This document shows positions 7,646 to 16,713 of a stretch of DNA of 64,000 nt, piece by piece (the first letter of the stretch is position 1; the number at the start of each line of letters is the position of its first letter). This DNA is from Treponema_C sp050937815. Lineage in GTDB: Bacteria; Spirochaetota; Spirochaetia; Treponematales; Treponemataceae. Where the stretch lies: NCBI RefSeq assembly GCF_050937815.1, contig NZ_JACDIJ010000003.1:231467-295466 (forward strand), written 5' to 3'. The position numbers and the translations under genes are program-made. The notes under the pieces are model-generated. The model ran no database searches. It was not told where the DNA came from and saw nothing but the letters and a program-made list of their open reading frames with translations.

Positions 7646-8620
7646 ATGAATAAAATAGTTGTACTTGACGGTTTTCCCGCAAACCCCGGAGATTTATCTT
7701 GGGACGAATTCAAAAAACTCGGCGATTTGACCGTATATGAAAAAACCGAAAAAGATAAAATTATCGCACACATTGCAGACGCAGCCTATATTTACACAAA
7801 TAAAGTACCGATTACACGGGAAATAATGACAGCCTGTCCGCATTTGAAATTTATCGGTGTGCTTGCAACGGGCTATAACACCGTCGATGTGGAAGCCGCT
7901 GCGGAAAAAGGCATTACCGTAACGAATATACCCGCATACGGAACGCAAATCGTTGCTCAGCATGTTTTTGCCTTATTATTGGAAATTTGTCATCATGCGG
8001 CACATCACAGCGAACAAGTATATAAAGGGCGCTGGTCTTCATGCAACGATTGGTGTTTTTGGGACTATCCGCTTATAGAGCTTGCCGGAAAAACAATGGG
8101 AATAATCGGCTTCGGAAAAATCGGCCAAAACACGGCAAAACTGGCACAAGCGTTCGGAATGAACGTCCTTGCCTATAACCGAAGCCAAACGGAACAAGGC
8201 CGTGCAATAGCGCCCTACGTTTCCCTCGACGATCTGTATAAAAATGCCGATATTATTTCTTTACATCTCCCCCTGTTTTCTTCAACGGAGGGTATGATTA
8301 ACCGCCAAAGCATTGAAAAAATGAAAGACGGCGTTATAATTATCAATACGGCACGCGGTGCGTTGGTAAATGAAGCGGACATGGCGCAGGCGCTGAACAC
8401 CGGCAAGGTTTTATACTACGCAACGGACGTTGTTTCCGTCGAACCGATTTGTACGGACAATCCCCTGTTGCAGGCAAAAAACTGCATTATTACACCCCAT
8501 ATTGCATGGGCGGCAAAAGAAACCCGCCGGCGGTTACTTGCAATTGCAGCCGATAATTTAAAGCAGTTTTTAGCGGGAACACCGATAAACACGGTCGGTA
8601 CGGGTTCTAAAAAAGACTAG
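7646..8620 (+). CDS. D-2-hydroxyacid dehydrogenase (glycerate/hydroxypyruvate type)
   Basis: 324 residues, 17 bases after the haemolysin III gene and preceded by GAGG. The N-terminal catalytic half ends in LATGYNTVDVEAA. The NAD-binding motif is GFGKIGQNTA, followed by INTARGALVNEAD (catalytic arginine), VVSVEPI (glutamate) and PHIAWAA (histidine). These are the full active-site set of the family. GyaR/HprA-like enzymes reduce hydroxypyruvate or glyoxylate; the exact substrate cannot be read from the sequence. Confidence 0.8.
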   Translation: MNKIVVLDGFPANPGDLSWDEFKKLGDLTVYEKTEKDKIIAHIADAAYIYTNKVPITREIMTACPHLKFIGVLATGYNTVDVEAAAEKGITVTNIPAYGTQIVAQHVFALLLEICHHAAHHSEQVYKGRWSSCNDWCFWDYPLIELAGKTMGIIGFGKIGQNTAKLAQAFGMNVLAYNRSQTEQGRAIAPYVSLDDLYKNADIISLHLPLFSSTEGMINRQSIEKMKDGVIIINTARGALVNEADMAQALNTGKVLYYATDVVSVEPICTDNPLLQAKNCIITPHIAWAAKETRRRLLAIAADNLKQFLAGTPINTVGTGSKKD

Positions 8621-8640
8621 TATACGGTGTGTGGTGTGTG

Positions 8641-9432
8641 CTACACACAAAAAAGCGTCGCTTCGGCATCGCCGGAAGCAAGTTTTTCAAGGATGCGCGG
8701 CCTGGCCCCGTTTGCCAAAATCATCGGGATACCGCACCGGGTTGCTTTTTCGGCGGCTTGCAGCTTTGTTTCCATTCCGCCCGTACCGAAAGCGTTTGTG
8801 TTTCCGATACTGATATGTTTTTTCAAATCGTTTATATCGGTGACGGTTTTTATCAATTGCGCATTAGGATTTTCTTTGGGGTTTGCCGTATACACGCCGT
8901 CGATATCGCTGAATAAAATCAATAAATCGGCCGCCCATAACTCGGCGGTAAGGGCGCTTAGATTATCGTTGTCTCCGATACGGATTTCTTCAACACAAAT
9001 AGAATCGTTTTCGTTTATAACGGGAACAACGCCCTCATCCACGAGGGTAAACAGCGTATTGCGCATATTAAGCGTGCGGTAGCTGTCGGTAAAATCCTCT
9101 TTTGTAAACAAAAGCTGCCCGATATGCAGGCCGTGCTTAAAAAACGCCGTCCGCCATTGATGCATTAATTCCACTTGTCCTATCGCACACAGGGCTTGGC
9201 GGTAATGAATATCTTTTTTGCGCGTCCACCTGTTTAATGTGGACATACCGGCAACTTGAGCTCCCGAAGACACAAGAACCAGCTGTTTGCTCTTTGCCGT
9301 TAAATCGGCGCATTGAAAAGCAAACTCGTCCATAAAGGCGGTATTGATTGTACCGTCGGCTTTTGCCAAAGTATTGGAACCTATTTTTATAACGATTTTA
9401 CGCGCATCGGCTATAACATCGGCGATATTCAT
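8641..9432 (-). CDS. proB: Glutamate 5-kinase without PUA domain
   Basis: 263 residues. VIKIGSNTLA at the N-terminus, LVLVSSGAQVAGM, the substrate region VINENDSI, LFSDIDGVYTANP and FGTGGMETKLQAA are the amino-acid kinase motifs of ProB. It makes gamma-glutamyl phosphate, the first step of proline synthesis. The C-terminal PUA domain found in the E. coli enzyme (total about 367 residues) is absent; the protein ends shortly after the kinase fold. Its start overlaps the proA stop by four bases, so it is the last gene of the proline operon on this strand. Confidence 0.9.
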   Translation of the reverse strand: MNIADVIADARKIVIKIGSNTLAKADGTINTAFMDEFAFQCADLTAKSKQLVLVSSGAQVAGMSTLNRWTRKKDIHYRQALCAIGQVELMHQWRTAFFKHGLHIGQLLFTKEDFTDSYRTLNMRNTLFTLVDEGVVPVINENDSICVEEIRIGDNDNLSALTAELWAADLLILFSDIDGVYTANPKENPNAQLIKTVTDINDLKKHISIGNTNAFGTGGMETKLQAAEKATRCGIPMILANGARPRILEKLASGDAEATLFCV

Positions 9433-10694
9433 CTGATTTGTCCTTCACCGTCTATGCAGTATTTTGTTGTTGTAAGCGCATTTAAGCCCATAGGGCCGCG
9501 TATATGCAGTTTTTGGGTACTGATTCCCCATTCGGCACCGAAGCCGAATTCGCCGCCGTCGGTAAAGCGGGTGGAAGCGTTTACATACACACAGGCGGCA
9601 TCAACCTGCGTTTGAAAAAGCCGCGCATTGTTTCTGTTTTGTGTAACAATCGCTTCCGAGTGTCCGGTATTATATGTGTTGATATGAGCAATCGCTTCGC
9701 CGATCGAATCGACGATTTTAACGGCAAAAATATAGTCTAAAAATTCGCAGCCGAAATCTTCGGCTTGCGCATGCCGAATAACCGACGAACGGACGGCCGC
9801 ATCCGGACTTTTTTCGGCGGCGCTTTGTACAATCGCAAACGAACGATTGCAGCAGCGCAGCTCGGCTTTTCCGGCAAAAAGGCCGACCATGCGCGGCAAA
9901 AACGTTTCGGCGCAGGATGTATGCACAAGCAGGGTTTCCGCTGCATTGCATACGCCGGGACGCTGCAATTTTGCATTTTCGGCGATTGCAAGCGCGGTTT
10001 CGATATCGGCACTTTCGTCTATAAACAAGTGGCAAACGCCGCTTCCCGTTTCGATAACCGGAACGCTTGCTTTTTCGCATACGGTTTTAATAAGCTCTTT
10101 TCCGCCGCGCGGAATTACAACGTCGATGCTGCCGCGGGCCTGAAGGATTTGTTCAACTTCATCGCGGCCGCCGACTGCCAATTCCAAGGCGCCGGGAAGG
10201 GGCAGCGCGCCCTTTAAGGCTTTTACCAAAGCTTTATTCGATTCCAGAGCGCTTGAACTTCCGCGCAGCAAAAGTGCATTGCCGCTTTTCCACGCAAGAG
10301 AAAAAGCTTCAACCGTCACGTTCGGCCGCGATTCGTAAATAATGGCGGCAACTCCTATGGGAACCCGCGTCTTTTTTATTTCAAGTCCGCAGGCGTTTTT
10401 CCAGCCTTCGGTTATTTCGCCGACGGGGTCGCTTTGTGCAATAACGGTATAAATGCTTTGAATCATTGCCGAAATGCGCTCATCCGTTAAAACAAGGCGG
10501 TCGACAAGGCTTTCGCTCATACCCGCATCGCGCGCTTTTTGAACATCGATTTTATTTGCGTTCAGGATTTCGGCACGGGCTGCATCTAAAGAAGCGGCGG
10601 CTTGCCGTAAAGCATTATTTTTTTGTATTGCGGAAAATGAAGCAAGTCGGACTGCGCTTTCACGCAGGGATTTAAAAAGAGATTCGGCAATCAT
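9429..10694 (-). CDS. proA: Glutamate-5-semialdehyde dehydrogenase (gamma-glutamyl phosphate reductase)
   Basis: 421 residues, normal family length. Motifs include RVPIGVAAIIYESRPNVT, the catalytic cysteine region LQRPGVCNAAETLLVH, and NTGHSEAIVT near the end. It reduces gamma-glutamyl phosphate from ProB with NADPH to the semialdehyde, which cyclises to the ProC substrate. It overlaps proB by four bases (ATGA), so the two are translated together, as expected for enzymes that pass a labile intermediate. Confidence 0.93.
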   Translation of the reverse strand: MIAESLFKSLRESAVRLASFSAIQKNNALRQAAASLDAARAEILNANKIDVQKARDAGMSESLVDRLVLTDERISAMIQSIYTVIAQSDPVGEITEGWKNACGLEIKKTRVPIGVAAIIYESRPNVTVEAFSLAWKSGNALLLRGSSSALESNKALVKALKGALPLPGALELAVGGRDEVEQILQARGSIDVVIPRGGKELIKTVCEKASVPVIETGSGVCHLFIDESADIETALAIAENAKLQRPGVCNAAETLLVHTSCAETFLPRMVGLFAGKAELRCCNRSFAIVQSAAEKSPDAAVRSSVIRHAQAEDFGCEFLDYIFAVKIVDSIGEAIAHINTYNTGHSEAIVTQNRNNARLFQTQVDAACVYVNASTRFTDGGEFGFGAEWGISTQKLHIRGPMGLNALTTTKYCIDGEGQIR

Positions 10695-10709
10695 AGGCTG
10701 CCCTTTATA

Positions 10710-11279
10710 TCAATAATTGGCTAAAAAGCACATACCGAGCAAAATATACATTCTGCCGATATGCTCGGATTTAGGCATGGAAGGAGAAATCTTTTGCAAA
10801 AACTGCCAAAAGACACCGAAATCGGGATCTATACGCAGCGCATATTCACCGAAGTCGTCTTTTTTCGACTGAGGTCCGAACAGCAAATATACGGTATCGT
10901 GGAGCAAAAGCATGAATTTTTCATATACGGCCGCATATTTTTTTTCTTCCAAAGCCGCACACACGCCGTCGAGCTGAAAAAGCACTTGCTCTTTTAAAGC
11001 TTCATCGCATTTTTCAACCCAGGTTTTTTGCACAAGCAGGGTTAAATTTTTGTGAAAACTTTTAATAAGCTTTTTTTCGGTTTTATCGCGCATTTCCGAA
11101 GGGTTTTCGGTAAGCTGTTCGAATATGGAGGCGGAATCGAAAACTTCGGCAACAACAAAGGCGCTTTTTTTTACGGCTTCTTCACCGTGTTTTGAAAACA
11201 AATCTTCGATAGCACAGGCAGCTTCTTTGCCTATCATTTGAGCCAATAAATCTTTTTGCATATGCTGGGCGTTCGGCAT
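10710..11279 (-). CDS. Hypothetical protein in the proline cluster
   Basis: 189 residues, 15 bases upstream of proA on the same strand. I do not recognise the family. The protein is acidic and largely helical in composition, with no signal peptide, no clear membrane segment and no catalytic motif. Cysteines are few and scattered. Short spacing suggests cotranscription with proA and proB. TTGACA occurs upstream on this strand (11311-11316) but without a convincing -10, and no clear Shine-Dalgarno sequence precedes the ATG. Confidence 0.7.
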   Translation of the reverse strand: MPNAQHMQKDLLAQMIGKEAACAIEDLFSKHGEEAVKKSAFVVAEVFDSASIFEQLTENPSEMRDKTEKKLIKSFHKNLTLLVQKTWVEKCDEALKEQVLFQLDGVCAALEEKKYAAVYEKFMLLLHDTVYLLFGPQSKKDDFGEYALRIDPDFGVFWQFLQKISPSMPKSEHIGRMYILLGMCFLANY

Positions 11280-11393
11280 ACTTAAGGGTGCCCTTTTACG
11301 GCGTTTTTGTCAAGAGTGTAAAGCGTTTCATGTTCATAAAGCCGATTTATACGGAATGAGCAAGTTTTTTTGCACAAAGAGCACAACTTGATT

Positions 11394-12188
11394 TTACATA
11401 CCGCGCGATTTTTCCATACATGCTTTTATCGCTTCCATAACGGCGCTTCTGAATCCCCCTTTTTCCAAAATGCGGACAGCCTCGATAGTTGTTCCGCCGG
11501 GGGAACATACCATGTCTTTTAATTCGCCCGGATGCTTGCCCGTTTCCAATACCATCTTTGCGCTGCCTAAAACCGCTTGGGAAGCAAAAACATAGGCTGC
11601 CTGTCTGGACATACCGCCGGCTACCGCAGCATCCGCCATAGCTTCGATAAGCATAAACACATAAGCGGGAGAACTTCCGCTTACACCGACGACCGCATCT
11701 ATCATATATTCTTCGACACATTCGGTTTTTCCGAAGCTTTCGAATAAAGAACGGACAGTTTTAAGTTCTTCTTCGCCGACAGCCTTATTGCAGCATACGG
11801 CGGTCATTCCTTCACCCACCGTTGCAGGCGTATTCGGCATAGTACGGACAATTTTTACCGGTTTACCGAACCAAGATTCAATTTGCGCCAATGTTTTGCC
11901 CGGCGTAATCGTAACGATAATGCTGTTTTGCCGAACGTTGTTTTTTATTTGTGCAATAACCTTTTCGTAAACCTGCGGTTTTACCGCCAAAACAATAATA
12001 TCGGCCGTTTCTACAAGGTGTATGTTATCGCGTGCCGCCGCAATCCCCAATTCTTTTTGCACGGCTAAAACGGCCTGTGTATGTATGTCATATGCATAAA
12101 CGCAATCGGCTTGTAAAAGCCCGCTTTTTACAATACCGGCAATCATAGCACGCGCCATATTACCGCAGCCGATAAAACCAACCTTCAT
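11394..12188 (-). CDS. proC: Pyrroline-5-carboxylate reductase
   Basis: 264 residues from the ATG at 12188, which is chosen over an upstream in-frame start because CAGGAGGGTA lies just before it and the protein then begins directly with MKVGFIGCGNMARAM, the NADPH-binding motif. The C-terminal signature VVGVSGSSPAYVFMLIEAMA is complete. It performs the last step of proline synthesis. A -10-like TATAAT lies at 12227-12232 on this strand with a weak -35. It is separated by 114 bases from the gene at 10710-11279, so it may be its own unit. Confidence 0.92.
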   Translation of the reverse strand: MKVGFIGCGNMARAMIAGIVKSGLLQADCVYAYDIHTQAVLAVQKELGIAAARDNIHLVETADIIVLAVKPQVYEKVIAQIKNNVRQNSIIVTITPGKTLAQIESWFGKPVKIVRTMPNTPATVGEGMTAVCCNKAVGEEELKTVRSLFESFGKTECVEEYMIDAVVGVSGSSPAYVFMLIEAMADAAVAGGMSRQAAYVFASQAVLGSAKMVLETGKHPGELKDMVCSPGGTTIEAVRILEKGGFRSAVMEAIKACMEKSRGM

Positions 12189-12267
12189 ATTACCCTCCTG
12201 GCTTATCATAAAACACGTTATAAAGCATTATAACATAATTTATAAAATTACGGAACTTTCCTTCTTC

Positions 12268-12296
12268 TTGACCCGATTTTTATATTTGTATACTAT
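12268..12296 (+). promoter_or_regulatory. Sigma70-type promoter of def-fmt (leaderless layout)
   Basis: TTGACC at 12268-12273, 17-base spacer, TACTAT at 12291-12296. The def ATG at 12305 starts eight bases after the -10 box and no Shine-Dalgarno sequence lies between. A second out-of-frame ATG occurs at 12301. Confidence 0.65.
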
Positions 12297-12304
12297 ATAT
12301 ATGT

Positions 12305-12904
12305 ATGAAAGTTTTTACATTAGGCGAGCAAGTGCTTAGGGAAAAAGCGCTTCCCGTAGAACACATAAACGACGATATCCGCAGCCTTACCGAACGTATG
12401 TTCGTTACGATGAAAGAGCATAACGGTATCGGTTTGGCAGGCCCGCAGGTAGGAGAAAAACTGCGGCTTTTTGTTGTGGAAATCGACGACGGAATAAAGC
12501 GCGTTTTTATAAATCCGCAGATAATCGAAACGTCGGCCGCAACGTCTTTTTACGAAGAAGGCTGCTTATCCGTTCCGAAGGTGTACGAAAACATAGAGCG
12601 TCCGGAAAAAATACGGGTTCAAGCTTTTAACGAAAGCGGCCGCCCCTTTACCTTGGATGCCGACGGTCTTTTAGCGCGCGTCATTCAGCACGAATACGAC
12701 CATTTGGAAGGAGTGCTTTTTATCGACCGCGGCGATCCCGAGTTTAAACAAAAAACAATTGAAAGTTTTCAAAAACGTGCCGAACGAAAAGCTAAAAAAG
12801 AAGCCGAAAAAAAAGCGCGCGAAGCGAAAATAGCGGCAAAACGTGCCGCAAAAGAGGGCACAGACAGCGGCGCACACAGCGCTCCGGAAAAGGCGGCCGT
12901 TTAG
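12305..12904 (+). CDS. def: Peptide deformylase
   Basis: 199 residues. The three deformylase motifs are present: GIGLAGPQVG, EGCLSVP (metal cysteine) and QHEYDHLEG (HExxH-type metal site with catalytic glutamate replaced as HEYDH, the normal form). It removes the formyl group from new proteins. After the core the C-terminus is a charged tail rich in lysine, alanine and glutamate (from about residue 155), probably a flexible or helical ribosome-contacting tail. Overlaps fmt by one base (TAGTG). Likely leaderless transcript. Confidence 0.93.
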   Translation: MKVFTLGEQVLREKALPVEHINDDIRSLTERMFVTMKEHNGIGLAGPQVGEKLRLFVVEIDDGIKRVFINPQIIETSAATSFYEEGCLSVPKVYENIERPEKIRVQAFNESGRPFTLDADGLLARVIQHEYDHLEGVLFIDRGDPEFKQKTIESFQKRAERKAKKEAEKKAREAKIAAKRAAKEGTDSGAHSAPEKAAV

Positions 12905-13875
12905 TGTTAAAAATCGTGTATGCGGGCAGCCCCGAAATATCGGCAATTTTATTGCAGGGACTCATCGATTCCAAACAAACACATATTGCGGCGGTTCTTA
13001 CCAATGCGCCGGCACCGGCCGGACGCAGTAAAACCGCACGGCAGACTCCCGTCGCCGCCCTTGCCCGCGAACAGGGCTTATGCGTTTTGGAACCGGAAAA
13101 ACTCGATGCTCACATACGGGCGCGCATAGAAGCGCTGAAGCCCGACCTTTTAGTGTGTTTTGCCTACGGAAAAATATTCGGACCGAAGTTTTTGTCGCTT
13201 TTTCCGAAGGGCGGCATAAATGTTCATCCGTCGCTTTTGCCCAAGTACCGCGGTTGCGCGCCCGTGCCGGCGGCAATCCTTGCAGGCGAAACAAAAACGG
13301 GTGTAACGATTCAGCGCTTGGCAAGGGAAATGGACTGCGGCGATATTTTGGCGCAAAAAGAAATAGCCCTTAACGGGACTGAAACGGCCGCCGAACTTTT
13401 AAGCGATGCGGCGGCTTTAAGCATTCCCCTTGTTTCGGATGTAATCGCTCAAATTGAAAAGGGGTGCGAAAAGCCGATTGCGCAAAACCCGAAAGACGCT
13501 TGTTATTGCAAAACCCTTGTAAAAACCGACGCCCGTATGGATTGGACAAAAAGCGCGCTGCAGTTGTGCGCCCAAGTGCGCGCCCTTCAACCTTGGCCGG
13601 GAACCTATACCTGTACAAGCGACGGTACAAAGCTGTATATCCATAAAGCCTGCGTCTATGAAGCAAGCGGCGCAAGCGATGTTTGTTCGTGTACGGCGGT
13701 ACCGGGAACCGTTATCGGTATAGACAAAAACTGCGGAATTCTGGTACAAACAGGAAAAGGAATTCTTGCCGTACAAGTATTGCAAAAAGAAACAAAAAAG
13801 GCTATGAACTGGAAAGATTTTTTAAATGGCTGCCGCAATTTTACGGGAACACTGTGTACTCACCCTGCACAATAA
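12904..13875 (+). CDS. fmt: Methionyl-tRNA formyltransferase
   Basis: 323 residues from a GTG start sharing one base with the def stop codon. FAYGKIF, the folate-site signature NVHPSLLPKYRGCAPV (with the catalytic asparagine and histidine) and the C-terminal tRNA-binding domain with LQPWPGTYT are visible. It formylates initiator Met-tRNA, the reverse of def in the same operon, a pairing common in bacteria. The GTG start and lack of a strong ribosome-binding site suggest translation coupled to def. Confidence 0.92.
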   Translation: MLKIVYAGSPEISAILLQGLIDSKQTHIAAVLTNAPAPAGRSKTARQTPVAALAREQGLCVLEPEKLDAHIRARIEALKPDLLVCFAYGKIFGPKFLSLFPKGGINVHPSLLPKYRGCAPVPAAILAGETKTGVTIQRLAREMDCGDILAQKEIALNGTETAAELLSDAAALSIPLVSDVIAQIEKGCEKPIAQNPKDACYCKTLVKTDARMDWTKSALQLCAQVRALQPWPGTYTCTSDGTKLYIHKACVYEASGASDVCSCTAVPGTVIGIDKNCGILVQTGKGILAVQVLQKETKKAMNWKDFLNGCRNFTGTLCTHPAQ

Positions 13876-13885
13876 GGAATAAAAG

Positions 13886-14923
13886 ATGAAAGCAAATTGG
13901 TGGAAAAAATTGCATTCTTTCGGTATGGATATGCAAACAACCGAAGAAATAATACGGACAAATCGAAAATTGATTTTTACCGTCGTTGCCGTAACATGCG
14001 GTTTTATGATTTTAGCGGTTTTAGCGGCATTTTTTGTAAGCGTAAAAAGCCCCGAACGTGTTATGGTTCCGGATGTCGTCGGCAAAGAATTGACAAGCGC
14101 CCTGCAGGAAATGCAGGTAAAAGAATTATATCCTAAAATACTCTTACGCTATTCGAAAAGCCCCGAAGAAAAGGGAACAATCCTCGAACAGTCGCCGGCA
14201 GGAGGCTCTATCGTAAAAGCCGGCAGGCGTATCAATTTAACCGTCAGCCAGGGCGTCGTTCTCGATCGCGTAGAAGATTATATCGGCATGAACATCGATG
14301 AAGTCCGCATACGTCTTCAAACGCTTTTTGCATCTTCTTCCGTACCGATGATTAAGCTGCCGGACTTTCCGATTTATAAAAAGGATGCCGCCGAAGCCGG
14401 TACTATTTTGGAACAAATGCCGGCGGCAAACACCAGCTTAAGCAGCCCTATTACCTTGCAGCTTGTCGTTTCTTCCGGTCCCGGCCGCGAAGAAGTTCCG
14501 ATTCCGAACATCAAAGGCCTTTCTTTAAACGACACCCTGCTGCAAATGAGCCGCAATAAAATTATTTTTGATTTTACGGCACAGATTCCCGAAGAAGGCC
14601 AAGAAGCGGGAACGGTCGTTTCGCAAAAATGGCCGGCAAACAAACAAACGCTGCCTGCATATTCGCGGGTGGAAGCGGTCATAGCCTTGCCGGATGCTCC
14701 GTACAAAAACCTGATATACGGCCTTATAGATGAAAATCTGCCGCCCTATCCGACTGCACTGAACGTCGAACTAAGGGCGGAACCGCAGCAAGGAAGCCCA
14801 TATGTCATTATCGTATTTAAACATACGGGCAACCGATTAACCGTTCCTTATGCGGTACCGCGCAATACCCGTCTGATTCTCAGCGTATCGGGCAACGAAA
14901 TAAAACGTTTTACGGCAGATTAA
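13886..14923 (+). CDS. Membrane-anchored PASTA-domain protein
   Basis: 345 residues, ten bases after fmt, with AAGGAATAAAAG before the ATG. A short cytoplasmic N-terminus is followed by one membrane helix at about 28-52 and three PASTA-type repeats (about 58-122, 125-193 and 198-268), visible as VMVPDVVGKE, then paired GTILEQSPAGG and GTILEQMPAAN, then VPIPNIKGLS with GTVVSQKWPAN. No kinase domain is attached, unlike Stk1-type receptors. PASTA domains bind muropeptides or beta-lactams in other bacteria, so a role in sensing or organising the cell wall is plausible but inferred. Confidence 0.82.
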   Translation: MKANWWKKLHSFGMDMQTTEEIIRTNRKLIFTVVAVTCGFMILAVLAAFFVSVKSPERVMVPDVVGKELTSALQEMQVKELYPKILLRYSKSPEEKGTILEQSPAGGSIVKAGRRINLTVSQGVVLDRVEDYIGMNIDEVRIRLQTLFASSSVPMIKLPDFPIYKKDAAEAGTILEQMPAANTSLSSPITLQLVVSSGPGREEVPIPNIKGLSLNDTLLQMSRNKIIFDFTAQIPEEGQEAGTVVSQKWPANKQTLPAYSRVEAVIALPDAPYKNLIYGLIDENLPPYPTALNVELRAEPQQGSPYVIIVFKHTGNRLTVPYAVPRNTRLILSVSGNEIKRFTAD

Positions 14924-14964
14924 AAAGCGATTCAAAAGCAAAAAACGGCCTTTTCATGCGCTCC

Positions 14965-15465
14965 TTAAACCGCGGGGAACACCGATTCCGGTTCATGTCT
15001 ACGCAGCGGCCGTTGAATCAACTCATATGTAATGCCGTATACTTCTTCCGTATCCAAATATGCAAAGTGCCCGTCGCCGTCAAGTCCGAAACCGCCTCCT
15101 TCCATGACAACGGAAAAACCGGCGGCGGCGGCGTCTTTTAAAGCCTTTTGTATATCTTCCACATAAATGCCTAAATGTTGTACGCCGTAACCATGCTTTT
15201 CGATAAAATCCGTATAAATCGTATGTCCTTCCAAATTTTGTATAAGCTCAATGCGCGTTTGTCCGAAATAGGTAAGCGCAACCTTCGCTTTGTACATAAT
15301 AGGTTTATTTTTATAATTCATAAATTTTAAAAGAGGCGCTCCGTAAGTATAAATATTCCAGCCCCCGATTCCGAATTTTTCATAGTAGTTTTTAACGGTT
15401 TCATCCACATTTTCAACGACATATCCGATTTGACCTATGGATCGATTTAAAAAATCAGCTTGCAT
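14965..15465 (-). CDS. VOC-family (glyoxalase-fold) protein
   Basis: 166 residues, with AAGGAGTGAATT before the ATG. The sequence has the two-module beta-alpha-beta pattern of the vicinal oxygen chelate fold: IGQIGYVVENVDETVKNYYE at the start and VQHLGIYVEDIQKALKDA in the second half, plus LIQNLEGHTIY. Members include glyoxalases, dioxygenases and methylmalonyl-CoA epimerases; the double-module length and RIELIQ pattern fit an epimerase or lactoylglutathione-lyase-like enzyme, but no substrate can be assigned. Confidence 0.75.
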   Translation of the reverse strand: MQADFLNRSIGQIGYVVENVDETVKNYYEKFGIGGWNIYTYGAPLLKFMNYKNKPIMYKAKVALTYFGQTRIELIQNLEGHTIYTDFIEKHGYGVQHLGIYVEDIQKALKDAAAAGFSVVMEGGGFGLDGDGHFAYLDTEEVYGITYELIQRPLRRHEPESVFPAV

Positions 15466-15536
15466 AATTCACTCCTTATATTTATGTGTTATACCTTACC
15501 GAATAATAAAAACATAAAAAAGGGAAAATGTACAGA

Positions 15537-15565
15537 TTGACAGCTGAAATTTTCCATGCTAAAAT
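15537..15565 (+). promoter_or_regulatory. Strong sigma70-type promoter of the sugar ABC operon
   Basis: Consensus TTGACA at 15537-15542, 17-base spacer, TAAAAT at 15560-15565. A small hairpin with arms CCTTTG (15581-15586) and CAAAGG (15595-15600) follows in the leader and could be an operator or an RNA structure. AGGAGG precedes the ATG at 15632. Confidence 0.7.
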
Positions 15566-15631
15566 ACTCTGAAGTGTGCGCCTTTGAAATAAAACAAAGG
15601 TATAAAGGCCATACTTTATTAGGAGGTTAAA

Positions 15632-16615
15632 ATGAAAAGAATCATCTCAGGCTTATTAATGATTCTCCTTGTCGGCGCCTGTCTTTTTGCGGGCGGAAAA
15701 AGTGAAAAAACGGCTTATACGATGGTCACAATTCCCAAACTAAAAGCTGCTTGGTTTGAACCCTATGATGCCGATGCAAGAAAAGCGGGAAAAGAATTTA
15801 ATATTGAGGTTTATATGCAGGCTCCTGCCGCCGCAGACGAAGCTCAACAAGTTCGAATTATCGAAGATGCGGTAAACCAGGGCGTTAACGCCGTTCTCGT
15901 CGTGCCGAACGATGCGAATTCCTGTATACCCGCATTTAAGCGCGCCCGTGAAAAAGGCGTTGTCGTTCTTACCCACGAATCGCCCAATCAACCGGAAGCC
16001 GATTTTGACATTGAAATGATTGACAACGTAAAATTCGGTGAAAGAACGATTGAAGAATTGGTCCGCCTTTCGGGCGACAGCGGAAAATATGCCATTTATG
16101 TCGGTTCGTTAACCGTACCCGCACATAACATCTGGGCAGACGCTGCTATAGCCTTGGCAAAGAAGAAATATCCGAAATTGGTTATGGTTGACAGTAAATT
16201 TCCCGTTGCGGAAGACAGAAATGCGTCGCGCCAAAAAACTATGGAATTGTTGACCGTTTATCCGGATCTTAAAGGTATTATCGCCTTCGGAAGCCAGGGT
16301 GCGCCCGGAGCGGGACAGGCAGCCCGTGAAAAAGGTTTAACGGACAAGCTCTGCATTATCGGTACGACAAGCCCCTTGGAAATCGCTCCTTTCTTAAAGG
16401 ACGGATCCGTTGATTTGGCGGTTTTGTGGTCATCCGGCGACGCTTCATATGCTATGGTTTATATCGCAAAAATGATTCTTGACGGAAAACGCGATGAAAT
16501 CAAAACCGGCCTTGAAATTCCGGGACTTGGAAAACCTGTTATAAACGGTATGAATATTTTATTTGACAATCCGTTGATTGTAGATAAAAACAACTGCGAT
16601 AAATATAACTTCTAA
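15632..16615 (+). CDS. Sugar ABC transporter substrate-binding protein (LsrB/RhaS-like)
   Basis: 327 residues with an N-terminal export signal; LVGAC puts a possible lipid-attachment cysteine at position 17. The rest is a periplasmic-binding-protein type I fold: IIEDAVNQGVNAVLVVPND and PDLKGIIAFGSQGAP are typical. The C-terminus (IPGLGKP, then IVDKNNCDKYNF) resembles LsrB-type receptors, but residues equivalent to the AI-2-contacting DQ pair appear changed to AH, so AI-2 is not the expected ligand. With the epimerase at 20322 the ligand is more likely a ketohexose or related sugar. First gene of the operon, followed by two hairpins. Confidence 0.8.
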   Translation: MKRIISGLLMILLVGACLFAGGKSEKTAYTMVTIPKLKAAWFEPYDADARKAGKEFNIEVYMQAPAAADEAQQVRIIEDAVNQGVNAVLVVPNDANSCIPAFKRAREKGVVVLTHESPNQPEADFDIEMIDNVKFGERTIEELVRLSGDSGKYAIYVGSLTVPAHNIWADAAIALAKKKYPKLVMVDSKFPVAEDRNASRQKTMELLTVYPDLKGIIAFGSQGAPGAGQAAREKGLTDKLCIIGTTSPLEIAPFLKDGSVDLAVLWSSGDASYAMVYIAKMILDGKRDEIKTGLEIPGLGKPVINGMNILFDNPLIVDKNNCDKYNF

Positions 16616-16626
16616 CATCTAATCCG

Positions 16627-16656
16627 GCTTGCCCGTTAAACGCGGGCAAGCTTTTT
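16627..16656 (+). terminator. Hairpin plus T-run after the binding-protein gene
   Basis: Arms GCTTGCCCG (16627-16635) and CGGGCAAGC (16643-16651) with a seven-base loop, then TTTTT. It sits 11 bases after the stop of the binding-protein gene and probably ends most transcripts there, giving more binding protein than membrane parts. Confidence 0.75.
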
Positions 16657-16713
16657 ATAATATCGTTGATATATTAAGGTTCATCCTCAAGCAATTTATA
16701 TGCTTGTTTAATT

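Noticed and set aside
8635..8649. TGTGTG-CTA-CACACA hairpin between convergent genes
   Set aside because: Only six pairs with a three-base loop and no T-run on the correct side for either gene; not a convincing terminator.
15632..16615. Reading the binding protein as an AI-2 receptor (LsrB)
   Set aside because: C-terminal similarity exists, but AI-2-contact positions seem changed and the operon lacks LsrK/F/G; allulose-type epimerase points elsewhere.
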